NCBI GenBank assembly: GCA_964603985.1 | Contig: CAZRXG010000016.1 | Coordinates: 16,941 to 80,940, forward strand | From: CAZRXG01 sp964603985 | GTDB lineage: Bacteria; Chloroflexota; Anaerolineae; Aggregatilineales; UBA3940 | DNA length: 64,000 nt | Direction: 5' to 3' | Shown: positions 24,709-32,351 of the stretch, one piece after another | How the letters are laid out: each line of letters starts with the position of its first letter | Numbering within the stretch: the first letter of the stretch is position 1 | Made by a program: the position numbers and the translations under genes | The notes under the pieces: model-generated | What the model was told of the DNA's origin: nothing | The model's input: only the letters and a program-made list of their open reading frames with translations | The model's database searches: none

Positions 24709-27177
24709 CTATACCAGCAGCCCGCCAACCTGATACACGAGCGTCGCCACCACCCAGGCCAATCCACACGTATAGAGGATCTGGTACAGCGTCCAGCGCC
24801 AGCCGAACTCCTGGCGCATCGCGGCAACGGTGCCCATGCAGGGAACGTACAGCAGCACGAAGACGTTGAAGGCCACCGCCGACAGCGGCGTGAACGAGGT
24901 CCGCAGCGCCTCCTGGAGTCTGGTGGTGTCCTCGCCCGCCTCCTCGACGCCCAGCAGGTTGGCGCTCTCCATCCTGACGCCGGGGATGGCGTTCGCCGTG
25001 CGGGGGACGATGTTGATCGCCTCCTGGACGGTCAACACGACCGCCCTGCCGAAGCCAACGGCGATGTCCTTGAGATCCTCCAGAAAAGTAGTTGCCGTCT
25101 CCGGCTCTTCACCGGCGACCGCGCCCCCGGTTTCCCCGACGTAGACCTGGCTCATCGTCCCGACGACGACCTCCTTGGCAACGAAGCCGGAGATCAGCGC
25201 CCCGGCAGCTTCCCAGCTTCCGAAGCCAGCCGGTGCAAAAACCGGCGCAATGGCCCGGCTGACCGCCCCGAAGAGGCTGTCTTCGGCGCGGACGCGGTTG
25301 AACCCGCCGACACCCGCGCGGGCCGGGGCCGCCATCAGGAACCAGATCACAACCGAGGTGAGCATAATGATCGTCGCTGCGCTGCGCAGGAACCTGGCGG
25401 TGCGCTCCCACATCTGGAGCAGCACATCTTTGGGGGCAGGCAGGCGGTAGGGGGGCAGCTCCATCACGAANNNNNNNNNNCCGCCGCCAAGCGCAAAGCG
25501 GCTGACGCGGCCAAGGCCGCCCTGGCTCAAGCGCAACAGAGCGAGCAAGCGGCGCAGGCTCAGGCCACGGCCGCTGCCCAAAAACTTACCGAAGCCGAGG
25601 CGCAGAAGAAGGCTGCCGACGGGGCCCTGGCGAGCGCCAAGAACCAGGTGGCCGCCGCCACCCAGGCGGCCCCGCCGCAGCGCCATCACGAACGGCGCGG
25701 GGGGCTTGCCGCTGAACACGGTGCGCTTCATGACGAAGCCCGTCACCAGCGCGGCGGCGATCCCCAGCGCGTACATGGCGAAGACCAGGCTGCCCGCCCG
25801 CGCGCCGAAGAATGCCGCCCCGAACAGCACGTACACCGGCAGGCGCGCGCCGCAGCTCATGAAGGGCACCAGGAAACCGATCAGCTTGCGGTCGGCCTCG
25901 TCCTCCAGCGTGCGCGTGGCGTAGACCGCCGGGACGGTGCAGCCGAAGCCGACCAGCATCGGCAGGAAGCTCTTGCCCGTCAGGCCCAGCACACCCATGA
26001 CGCGATCCATCACGAAGGCCGCGCGCGCCATGTAGCCGGTATCCTCCAGGAGGGCGATGCCGAAGTAGAGGAACATCAGCACCGGCACGAAGGTCAGCAC
26101 GCCGCCCACCCCGGCGATCACGCCGTCGACGATCAGCGCCTCGAACCAGGTGCCGCCCAGGCCGATCAGGCCCAGGATCGCGACGGCCCAGTTGGTGACC
26201 GGCCCACCGATGACGCCGTCGACCCAGTCGAGCAGGGGCGTGCTGACGTTGGCCGTCAACTGGAAAATCAGCCACATCGCGACCAGGAAGAGCGGCACGC
26301 CCCAGACGGGGTGCGCGGAGATCTTGTCGATCTTGTCCGAGGTAGTCTCGTCCACCAACACCCTGGGACGCCTGACGACGCCCCTGACCAGCCGCCCGAT
26401 GAACGCATAGCGCCGGTCGGCGATCAGCGTCTCGGCCTCCTCGCCGGTCATGGCCTCGATGCGCGCCACCGCCTCCCCGGCAGCCGCGAGCAGATCGGCG
26501 TGGCCGCCCGCTTCGAGGTGGGCATAGATGTCCTCGTCATTCTCCAGCAGCTTGACGGCCAGCCAGCGCGGGGGATACTGCTCGCCGAGCGCGCCCTCAG
26601 CCTCGACGCGGGCCTGGAGGGCGGCAAGCTCGTCCTCGACCGCCTCGCCGTAATCGACCGCCACCGGGGTGGTGGGCTGCGGCCCGGCTGTGAACTGCGA
26701 GATGGCCTGCCGGAGCGTGTCCAGCCCGGCGCTGCGGATGCCGACCGTCTCGACCACCGGGGCGCCACCCAGGCGCTCCGACAGCCTGTCCCGGTCGATC
26801 TGGAGGCCGCGCCGGTGCGCCACGTCGCTCATGTTGAGCGCCAGGATGAGCGGTGCTTCCATCTCAAGCAACTGGACGACCAGGTACAGGTTGCGCTCCA
26901 GGTTAGAGGCATCGGCGACGGCCACGACCGCGCCGGGGCGCTCACGCACGATGAAGTCGCGGGCGATGATCTCCTCCGGGGAGTAGGCCGTCAGGCTGTA
27001 GGTGCCCGGTAGATCAACGACCGCGATTTCGCGGTCGCCAATGCGTGTCCTGCCCTCTTTTTTCTCAACCGTCTTGCCGGGCCAGTTGCCGACGTGCTGG
27101 CGCGTCCCCGTCAGGGCGTTAAATAGAGTGCTTTTACCAACGTTTGGGTTTCCAGCGAGCGCGATGGTGGCGACCAT
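24709..27177 (-). CDS. feoB: FeoB ferrous iron transporter (assembly-interrupted), about 748 aa when repaired
   Basis: ATG 27177 follows AAGGAGAAGG. The N-terminal G domain has G-N-P-N-V-G-K-S-T (9-17), D-L-P-G-T-Y-S-L and N-M-S-D; a helical GDI-like region follows, then the membrane part with paired Gate motifs around G-C-T-V-P-A and S-C-G-A-R-L-P-V-Y. FeoB imports Fe(II) across the cytoplasmic membrane using GTP. Between 25471 and 25682 the sequence is not FeoB: ten Ns plus about 200 bp of foreign DNA. The 10 bases on each side of that block are identical (25461-25470 and 25683-25692); joining them restores F-V-M-E-L-P-P-Y-R-L-P in frame. The gene is therefore probably intact in the organism. 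Confidence 0.93.
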   Translation of the reverse strand: MVATIALAGNPNVGKSTLFNALTGTRQHVGNWPGKTVEKKEGRTRIGDREIAVVDLPGTYSLTAYSPEEIIARDFIVRERPGAVVAVADASNLERNLYLVVQLLEMEAPLILALNMSDVAHRRGLQIDRDRLSERLGGAPVVETVGIRSAGLDTLRQAISQFTAGPQPTTPVAVDYGEAVEDELAALQARVEAEGALGEQYPPRWLAVKLLENDEDIYAHLEAGGHADLLAAAGEAVARIEAMTGEEAETLIADRRYAFIGRLVRGVVRRPRVLVDETTSDKIDKISAHPVWGVPLFLVAMWLIFQLTANVSTPLLDWVDGVIGGPVTNWAVAILGLIGLGGTWFEALIVDGVIAGVGGVLTFVPVLMFLYFGIALLEDTGYMARAAFVMDRVMGVLGLTGKSFLPMLVGFGCTVPAVYATRTLEDEADRKLIGFLVPFMSCGARLPVYVLFGAAFFGARAGSLVFAMYALGIAAALVTGFVMKRTVFSGKPPAPFVMALRRGRLGGGGHLVLGARQGPVGSLLLRLGFGKFLGSGRGLSLRRLLALLRLSQGGLGRVSRFALGGXXXXFVMELPPYRLPAPKDVLLQMWERTARFLRSAATIIMLTSVVIWFLMAAPARAGVGGFNRVRAEDSLFGAVSRAIAPVFAPAGFGSWEAAGALISGFVAKEVVVGTMSQVYVGETGGAVAGEEPETATTFLEDLKDIAVGFGRAVVLTVQEAINIVPRTANAIPGVRMESANLLGVEEAGEDTTRLQEALRTSFTPLSAVAFNVFVLLYVPCMGTVAAMRQEFGWRWTLYQILYTCGLAWVVATLVYQVGGLLV
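25471..25682. other. Assembly gap (10 N) plus about 202 bp foreign, chimeric sequence inside feoB
   Basis: Bases 25471-25480 are N. Bases 25481-25682 do not encode FeoB. On the plus strand they read, without stop, a low-complexity Ala/Lys/Gln/Glu coiled-coil protein (for example Ala-Ala-Lys-Arg-Lys-Ala-Ala-Asp-Ala-Ala-Lys), a composition seen in long coiled-coil proteins of Planctomycetes and similar bacteria. The block is bounded by a 10-base repeat of feoB sequence (CCATCACGAA). This looks like a contig end chimera left at scaffolding rather than a real insertion. Confidence 0.75.
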
Positions 27178-27544
27178 GCCTTCTCCTTCTTGCGAAATGG
27201 GGCCGCTCGCGACCTGAGGAAGCAACCAGGATTCTGTGGGCCATGCCGCGCCCCAGCGCCAGACGGGTGTCCTCTTTGACGGCGACGATCAGGGGGCCGT
27301 GCAGGCCGGACTGCATGACCCGCAGGGGCACCCCGGTGTTGAAGCCCAGGTCGGCCAGCCGCTTACGCAGCTTGCGCCCGCCCTGAACCTCGACCAGCTC
27401 GACCGTCTCGCCCGCCGGGGCCATGCAGAGAGGGATAATTTGACGCCGCCCGTTTTGCCTGTGTGTCACCAGGTCTGCTTCCCTGTTAAGTGTAGTTGTG
27501 GCCACAGTTCCCGCGTCCTCGATGATGCTGCGATGTAAGGTCAT
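27134..27544 (-). CDS. feoA: FeoA-like SH3-domain protein, 136 aa
   Basis: Residues about 37-112 are the FeoA domain: P-L-C-M-A-P-A-G-E-T-V-E-L-V, R-K-L-R-K-R-L-A-D-L-G-F-N-T-G-V-P-L-R-V and A-L-G-R-G-M-A-H-R-I-L-V. FeoA is a small cytoplasmic partner of FeoB. The gene is longer than usual: it has a 35-residue N-terminal extension and an Arg/His-rich tail that overlaps feoB by 44 bases. The ATG at 27544 has no clear ribosome-binding site and lies about 35 bases from the presumed transcription start. It is the first gene of the iron block. Confidence 0.88.
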   Translation of the reverse strand: MTLHRSIIEDAGTVATTTLNREADLVTHRQNGRRQIIPLCMAPAGETVELVEVQGGRKLRKRLADLGFNTGVPLRVMQSGLHGPLIVAVKEDTRLALGRGMAHRILVASSGRERPHFARRRRHGRHHRARWKPKRW

Positions 27545-27562
27545 AAGGCGGTGTTATCGCCG

Positions 27563-27615
27563 GGTATAAAGTATACCTTATAACATATTATAAAGCGAGC
27601 CTTTGTATCTGAAAA
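27563..27615 (-). promoter_or_regulatory. feoA promoter with DtxR-box-like palindrome
   Basis: On the minus strand TTTTCA (27615-27610), a 17-base spacer and a perfect TATAAT (27592-27587) form a promoter. Immediately downstream, GGTATA-AAG-TATACC (27563-27577, plus view) is a perfect 6-3-6 palindrome sitting where the start site would be. Its GGTAT...ATACC core resembles the iron boxes bound by DtxR/IdeR proteins (AGGTTAG...CTAACCT). A DtxR gene closes the same block, so iron-dependent repression is a reasonable inference. Confidence 0.55.
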
Positions 27616-27638
27616 GTGATATTTGTCACGGGTTGGGC

Positions 27639-27674
27639 GGACAATTGTCCGTGCGCCCCGCGATGTGCTATGCT
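27639..27674 (+). promoter_or_regulatory. Promoter and 12-bp palindrome before the URO-D-family gene
   Basis: TTGTCC (27645-27650), an 18-base spacer and TATGCT (27669-27674) form a plausible promoter. The -35 is the right half of a perfect palindrome GGACAATTGTCC (27639-27650), which may be an operator. It faces the feoA promoter. Confidence 0.4.
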
Positions 27675-27708
27675 GTCCCCCAACCCACCCGTACAGGAGC
27701 ACCCGACC

Positions 27709-28695
27709 ATGAAACCCAGAGAGCGCGTGTTTGCCGCACTTGAGCGCCGCCAGACGGACCGTGTGCCGCGCTTCGAGATCTGGATCGACGCGCTGCTGGA
27801 CGAACTGGGCCAGCCCGACATCCCCGCCGCGCACGTCAACCTGGGGCAGGACAACGTCATGATGCCCAGCCGGATGCCACCGGGCAGCAATGCCTGGAAG
27901 ACCGGCCTCGACGAGTGGGGGCGCGTGTGGCAGGACGGCATGTACACGACCGGCGTGGTCGACACGGAGGAAGATTTGCGGCGCTACAGCCCGCCGCTGA
28001 GCCACGTCGAGGCGCGCTTCGATGCCGACGAGGTGCGGGCGGTGCGGGCGCGCTACCCCGATCACTGCCTGATCTTCGGCACGCACAACGGGCCTTTCAC
28101 GGCGGGCTACATGGCGATGGGCTTCGAGCGCTTCTTCGTGCGGCTGGTCGACGATCCGGCGTTTGTGCACCGGCTGCTGGAGGCGCGCACCGCGTGGTGC
28201 ATCGCGGTGTACCGGCGGGCGGTCGAGCTGGGGGCCGAGGTGCTGGTGCTGGGCGACGACGCGGCGCACAAAAGCGGTCCGATGATCTCCCCGCCGATGT
28301 GGCGCGAGTTCGTGCTGCCCTACCACCGGCGGATCGTCGATGCGGTGGACGTGCCGTTCATCTGGCACAGCGATGGCGACATTCGCCCGCTGCTGCCGAT
28401 GGCAGTTGAGGCGGGCTTCGCCGGGGTGCACGGATTGGAGCCTGCGGCGGGCATCGACCTGGGCGCGGTCAAGCGCGAGTTCGGGCGCGAGCTGGTGCTG
28501 GTGGGCAACGTGGACATCCGCGTATTGTGCGGCTCTGACCTGGAGGCGGTGCGGCGGGAGGTCAGGCGCTGCATCGAGCAGGGCGCGCCGGGCGGCGGCT
28601 ACCTGATCGCGACGTGCAACAGCATCTTTGAGGGGCTGAACCCGGCGGCGGTGGCGGAGATGTTCCGGTGCGAGGAGGAGGTGGGGATCTACTAA
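27709..28695 (+). CDS. Uroporphyrinogen decarboxylase (URO-D) superfamily protein, 328 aa
   Basis: The start at ATG 27709 has an AGGAG 10 bases upstream. The protein shows the TIM-barrel pattern of the URO-D/methylcobalamin:CoM methyltransferase superfamily: an N-terminal M-K-P-R-E-R-V-F-A-A-L-E-R-R-Q-T-D-R-V-P, a G-D-D-A-A-H-K-S-G-P-M-I-S-P near residue 185, I-W-H-S-D-G-D-I near 222 and a C-terminal Gly-Gly-Gly-Tyr-Leu-Ile-Ala-Thr-Cys-Asn-Ser-Ile. The His/Cys residues fit the zinc-using methyltransferase-like branch rather than true HemE, because the HemE Arg-rich substrate loop is missing. The substrate is unknown. It is divergent from the iron block. Confidence 0.82.
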   Translation: MKPRERVFAALERRQTDRVPRFEIWIDALLDELGQPDIPAAHVNLGQDNVMMPSRMPPGSNAWKTGLDEWGRVWQDGMYTTGVVDTEEDLRRYSPPLSHVEARFDADEVRAVRARYPDHCLIFGTHNGPFTAGYMAMGFERFFVRLVDDPAFVHRLLEARTAWCIAVYRRAVELGAEVLVLGDDAAHKSGPMISPPMWREFVLPYHRRIVDAVDVPFIWHSDGDIRPLLPMAVEAGFAGVHGLEPAAGIDLGAVKREFGRELVLVGNVDIRVLCGSDLEAVRREVRRCIEQGAPGGGYLIATCNSIFEGLNPAAVAEMFRCEEEVGIY

Positions 28696-28706
28696 AGAGC
28701 GGGGAC

Positions 28707-28735
28707 GAGGGGCCTCACATACGGCCCCCCTCCCT
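28707..28735. terminator. Hairpin between convergent URO-D-family and dodecin genes
   Basis: GAGGGGCC and GGCCCCCCTC form a GC-rich stem around TCACATAC, 12 bases past the URO-D stop and about 20 bases from the dodecin stop. It has no long T-run and could serve both genes. Confidence 0.4.
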
Positions 28736-28755
28736 TTCATCCGCGCCGGGCGCGG

Positions 28756-28965
28756 TCACTCCTCCAGCGTAAAGCCGACCTTGACCGTGACCTGCCAGCG
28801 ATCCACCTGGCCGTCTTTGATCGCCCCCCGCGTCTCAACCACCTCGAACCAGCGCATGTTGCGCACCGTCTCCGACGCCCTGGCGAGCGCGTTCTGGACG
28901 GCCTCCTCCATCGAGCTGGTGGAGGTGCCGATCACCTCGATCTTCTTGTAGATGGGGTCGCTCAT
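28756..28965 (-). CDS. Dodecin, flavin-binding protein, 69 aa
   Basis: Size and sequence fit dodecin: a Lys-Lys-Ile-Glu-Val-Ile-Gly-Thr-Ser first strand, the helix Glu-Glu-Ala-Val-Gln-Asn-Ala-Leu-Ala-Arg-Ala, the flavin-stacking Trp in Arg-Trp-Phe-Glu-Val, and the Gln of Arg-Trp-Gln-Val-Thr-Val-Lys-Val-Gly. Dodecins form dodecamers that store riboflavin or FMN. A GAAGGAGAG ribosome-binding site lies before ATG 28965. A TATAAT on the minus strand (29010-29005) with a long hairpin just upstream of it is the likely promoter. Confidence 0.93.
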   Translation of the reverse strand: MSDPIYKKIEVIGTSTSSMEEAVQNALARASETVRNMRWFEVVETRGAIKDGQVDRWQVTVKVGFTLEE

Positions 28966-29018
28966 ATGAAACTCTCCTTCACTGTGAATGGATGCCCTTC
29001 CCCCATTATAGTCGAGAA

Positions 29019-29058
29019 GACACGGGGCGGGGCGGCCTTGCGACCACCCCGTCCCGTC
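29019..29058. repeat. Long GC-rich hairpin upstream of the dodecin -10 box
   Basis: A stem of about 14 pairs with a 2-base bulge (29019-29035 with 29044-29058) lies just upstream of the dodecin TATAAT. It could be an operator or a terminator for transcription entering from the right. It has no T-run. Confidence 0.4.
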
Positions 29059-29185
29059 GAATTAAGGAGAGAGGATCAGAAGCGTCCCTGTCGCTTCATC
29101 CTATAGACGCGCCCGGAGGGCGGCATCTTTCGTAAAAATCACGTATAAAACGGCCCACATGCGTAACTTTTGGCCCATCATGGCG

Positions 29186-29191
29186 TATAAT
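29186..29191 (+). promoter_or_regulatory. -10 box of the small gene at 29212
   Basis: Perfect TATAAT 20 bases before ATG 29212, so the transcript would have a leader of about 13 bases. No convincing -35 is seen. Confidence 0.4.
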
Positions 29192-29211
29192 AATAATGAG
29201 GGGTGCAAGAT

Positions 29212-29451
29212 ATGGATAAAGAGGGGAAGAACTCAATGCCGCAGGCTTTATCACAGTTGAAGGCAAACCCAATCAAGCGCGCGCTGCAAAAGGTTGCCGC
29301 GCTGGGATTGCGCGGGCTGATCATCTTCGCGCTGGGGACGCTGGTCACCGCCGCCCGCGCAGGCGAGCAGGCGCGCCAGTATTCATCCGCACTCGTGTCG
29401 TCGGTGCCGTCTGGCAGGCTGGCTGCCAGATTGCTGCGCGACCGGTCCTAG
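29212..29451 (+). CDS. Small hypothetical protein with one hydrophobic helix, about 79 aa
   Basis: I do not recognise it. ATG 29212 or ATG 29236 (AGAGGGGA 7 bases before) may be the start. The protein is basic, with a hydrophobic helix (Leu-Arg-Gly-Leu-Ile-Ile-Phe-Ala-Leu-Gly) in the middle and an amphipathic Arg-rich tail. It is framed by a good -10 box and a strong intrinsic terminator, which supports a real monocistronic gene. Confidence 0.55.
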   Translation: MDKEGKNSMPQALSQLKANPIKRALQKVAALGLRGLIIFALGTLVTAARAGEQARQYSSALVSSVPSGRLAARLLRDRS

Positions 29452-29544
29452 AGCGCGCAAAGGAAGCGGCGCAAAGAAGCGGCGCAAAGAAGCAGCGCAA
29501 GGCGCGAGAGAACGTAAGAACGCAGGGCGAGAGGTTTTCGTTTT

Positions 29545-29586
29545 CCTCCCCCTTCCATGTTTCGGAAGGGGGAGGGCGCTTTTTTA
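29545..29586 (+). terminator. Strong intrinsic terminator
   Basis: A perfect 12-bp stem (29545-29556 with 29564-29575, ATGTTTC loop) is followed by GCGCTTTTTT. It ends the small gene at 29212 on the plus strand. Confidence 0.85.
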
Positions 29587-29620
29587 CATCGGGGTCGCAG
29601 GCCGCCCCGCCGACTGCCGC

Positions 29621-32188
29621 TTACTCGACAGCCAGGTCGCTGATGTACCAGATGTGCAGGTTGTCCCACCGAACGTCAAGCGGCTCATTACCTCTATTAT
29701 TGCAGGCCATGATCTTGATCTCGCCCCAGGAGTGCTCAACGTATTCCTCATCCTCGACGTATAAGACCGGCGCGCCATTGGCGTAGACGGCGATCTGCGG
29801 CCCCCTGGCGACGATGACGATATGGTTGATTTCATATATGCCTGCCAGTGGGCTGCCCTGGTGCTCAGCCAACTTGGTTCGCTGATCGCCGAATTGTCGG
29901 TCAAGGACGATGGCTCCCAAATGGCTGAAGCCGAGGTCGTAGAAGCCGTCCTTCTCACCCCCGCCTTCCTCCCACCACTCCCGGAAGTGCACATGCCATG
30001 CCCCATTCTGAATAGCTTCAATACGTGCGTCAAAGGACAGTACGAAATCTACAGGGTAGGGCAGGGCCTGGTTCTGCACAGGAGAACAGCACCAGTTCCG
30101 ATCCGGGGGGGCGGTGGGGTCGGGCGCGTCGGCAATCGTCGCGTACTCACCATCGACATAGGCGTTGTGCCCACCTACAGTATTTTCGGGCTCACTTATT
30201 GGACCGACTGCCCAGCCGCCGGACTCGTCCTCAAAGTCTTGTTCGAAGTCCGGCTCCCGGTCGGCGATGGTATCCAGGATCGGATCGGCGAAGGCGCGGG
30301 CCTGGGCGGCCATCCCGGACTCGGCGCCCTCCAGGGGAAGGTCCCTGATGTTCCAGACGCGCAGGTTGTCCCAGCGAGCTTCAAGCGGCTCATCACCTCT
30401 ACGATTGCAGACCATGATCTGAATCACGCCCGAGGACTGCTCAACGTATTCCTCATCTTCGACGTATAAGACCGGCGTGCCATTGGCGTAGACGGCGATC
30501 TGCGGCCCCCTGGCGACGAGGACAATATGGTTGGTTTCATATATGCCTGCCAGCGGGCTGCCTTGGTGCTCAGCTAACTTGGTTTGCTGATCGCCGAGTT
30601 GCCGGTCAAGGGCGAGGACTCCCGACTGGTCGAAGCTGAGGTCGTAGAAGTCGCTCTTTTCATCCCCGCCTCCCTCCTCCCGGAAGTGCACGGTCCACTC
30701 TCCTACCTGAACAACTTCAACACGTACGTCAACAGACAGTACGAAATTTACAGGGAGGGGCATGGCCTCGTGCTTCCCACCAGGAGAACAGCACCAGTTC
30801 TGATTCAGCGGGGCTTCGGGGTCGGGCGCGTCGGCAACCGTCGCATACTCGCCATCGACGTAGGCGGCATGCCCACCCATAGTATGTTCGGGATCACTCA
30901 TTGGATCGACCGGCCAGCCGCTGGATTCATCTTCAAAGTCGTCTTCGAAGTCCGGCTCCCGGTCGGCGATGGCAGCCAGGATCGGATCGGCAAAGGCGCG
31001 GGCCTGGGCGACCATCTCGGCCCCGGCCTCGGTTGGGGTCGGCATTGGCGTAGGAGCGGACGCCGGTGGGGCCTCTGCCTCAGCCTCGGTGCCTTCAACT
31101 GCGGTGGCCTCAGCCGGGGCCAGCGCCGGTTGCTCCTGGGATGGGACTCCGGCCATGGGGGTCGGCGACGCCTCGCCCCGTGCAAACAGCCCCAGCGCCG
31201 ACGCCCCGCCGAGCAGCCCGGCCAGCACCACCACGCCGATCACGGCCCAGAGCCAGGGAGGCAGACGGCGGGCCGGGACAGCCGGGGCGGCCTCCAGACC
31301 CAGCGTCGTGGCCGGAGGCTCTTCCATGGTCCGCGCCTCCGCCGAGACGGCGGTCGGTGGAGGCCCGACCGGGACGCCCTCAATCGCGCGGGCAAAGGCC
31401 CCGGCCATCGCCGAACAGGTTTCAAAACGCGCCCCAGGTTCGCGTGACAGCGCCTTGAGCAGCACCCGCTCTACATCTTCGGGCAGGTCGGGGCGCAGGC
31501 TGCGGGGTGGCGGCAGGGGCTCGTTGAGCTGCATGTAGACCAGCGCCAGGGGCGTCTCGGCCTGGAAGGGCGTCTGCCCGGTGAGCATCTCGTACAGCAC
31601 AATCCCAAGCGAATACTGGTCGGTGGCAGGCGTCAGGTTTTTACTTCCCTGGCACTGCTCCGGCGACATGTAGGCCGGGGTGCCCAGGATTCTCTCGCCG
31701 GTCAGGTCGAGCGTGGCTTCGACCATCTTGGCGATACCGAAGTCGGTGAGGTAGGCGTTGCCCCTCTCGTCTATCAGAACATTGGAGGGCTTCACGTCGC
31801 GGTGCAGGATATTGTGCTCGTGAGCGTAGCCGAGGGCGTCGGCCACCTGGGAGAGAATGCTGCCGGCCTCGTCCAGGGGCATCGGGCCGCGCTCGATGCG
31901 GTCTTTGAGCGTCCCGGTAGGCAGGTAACGCATGATGAGGTAGGAAACGCCATTCTCCTCGCCGAAGGCGTGCACCGGCAGGATGGTGGGGTGCTCCAGC
32001 CGGGCGATGGCTCTTGCTTCACGCGCAAAGCGCTCCTGGAAATGGGGGTCTCGCGAGTAGTACTCCGGCAGGACTTTAACGGCCACATAGCGATCCGTGC
32101 CGGGGTCGTAGGCTTTATAGACGGTCGCCATGCCGCCCATGCCGATCTGCTCGACAATGCGGCAGTTGCCCAGTGTACGGCCAATCAT
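29621..32188 (-). CDS. Membrane Ser/Thr protein kinase with duplicated extracytoplasmic sensor domain, 855 aa
   Basis: ATG 32188 (GGAGG about 9 bases upstream) begins a standard Hanks kinase. The Gly loop is G-M-G-G-M-A-T-V-Y, with V-A-V-K, H-R-D-V-K-P-S-N, D-F-G and G-T-P-A-Y-M-S-P-E-Q, all intact (about 8-265). A Pro-flanked transmembrane helix lies near 310-332, then an Ala/Pro/Thr linker. Outside, two copies of about 210 residues follow, each starting D-R-E-P-D-F-E-x-D-F-E-D-E-S and containing N-W-C-C-S-P, V-H-F-R-E, a G-S-P-L-A-G-I-Y motif and D-N-L-x-x-W at the end. They look like concanavalin-like (LamG/DUF1080-type) beta-sandwiches that may bind glycans. The copies differ in many positions, so the duplication is old. 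No phosphatase gene is adjacent. Confidence 0.92.
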   Translation of the reverse strand: MIGRTLGNCRIVEQIGMGGMATVYKAYDPGTDRYVAVKVLPEYYSRDPHFQERFAREARAIARLEHPTILPVHAFGEENGVSYLIMRYLPTGTLKDRIERGPMPLDEAGSILSQVADALGYAHEHNILHRDVKPSNVLIDERGNAYLTDFGIAKMVEATLDLTGERILGTPAYMSPEQCQGSKNLTPATDQYSLGIVLYEMLTGQTPFQAETPLALVYMQLNEPLPPPRSLRPDLPEDVERVLLKALSREPGARFETCSAMAGAFARAIEGVPVGPPPTAVSAEARTMEEPPATTLGLEAAPAVPARRLPPWLWAVIGVVVLAGLLGGASALGLFARGEASPTPMAGVPSQEQPALAPAEATAVEGTEAEAEAPPASAPTPMPTPTEAGAEMVAQARAFADPILAAIADREPDFEDDFEDESSGWPVDPMSDPEHTMGGHAAYVDGEYATVADAPDPEAPLNQNWCCSPGGKHEAMPLPVNFVLSVDVRVEVVQVGEWTVHFREEGGGDEKSDFYDLSFDQSGVLALDRQLGDQQTKLAEHQGSPLAGIYETNHIVLVARGPQIAVYANGTPVLYVEDEEYVEQSSGVIQIMVCNRRGDEPLEARWDNLRVWNIRDLPLEGAESGMAAQARAFADPILDTIADREPDFEQDFEDESGGWAVGPISEPENTVGGHNAYVDGEYATIADAPDPTAPPDRNWCCSPVQNQALPYPVDFVLSFDARIEAIQNGAWHVHFREWWEEGGGEKDGFYDLGFSHLGAIVLDRQFGDQRTKLAEHQGSPLAGIYEINHIVIVARGPQIAVYANGAPVLYVEDEEYVEHSWGEIKIMACNNRGNEPLDVRWDNLHIWYISDLAVE

Positions 32189-32351
32189 CACACACATCCT
32201 CCAGTGTTCCACAGGTTGGCAGACGTGGCGAACGGCTTTGATGAGGGAGCGAAGGGAATGTTCTACATCCATTATATCATGTGATCAAACACCGCGTCCT
32301 TCACCGCCCCCCGTTTTCGCCCTCCCTCGCCGACGGGGTACAATCGGGCGC

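Noticed and set aside
22316..27012. Plus-strand open frames opposite sufB, sufC and feoB
   Set aside because: All are antisense shadows of clearly recognised iron genes. Only the 25481-25682 part is real coding sequence on that strand, and it is foreign to the locus.
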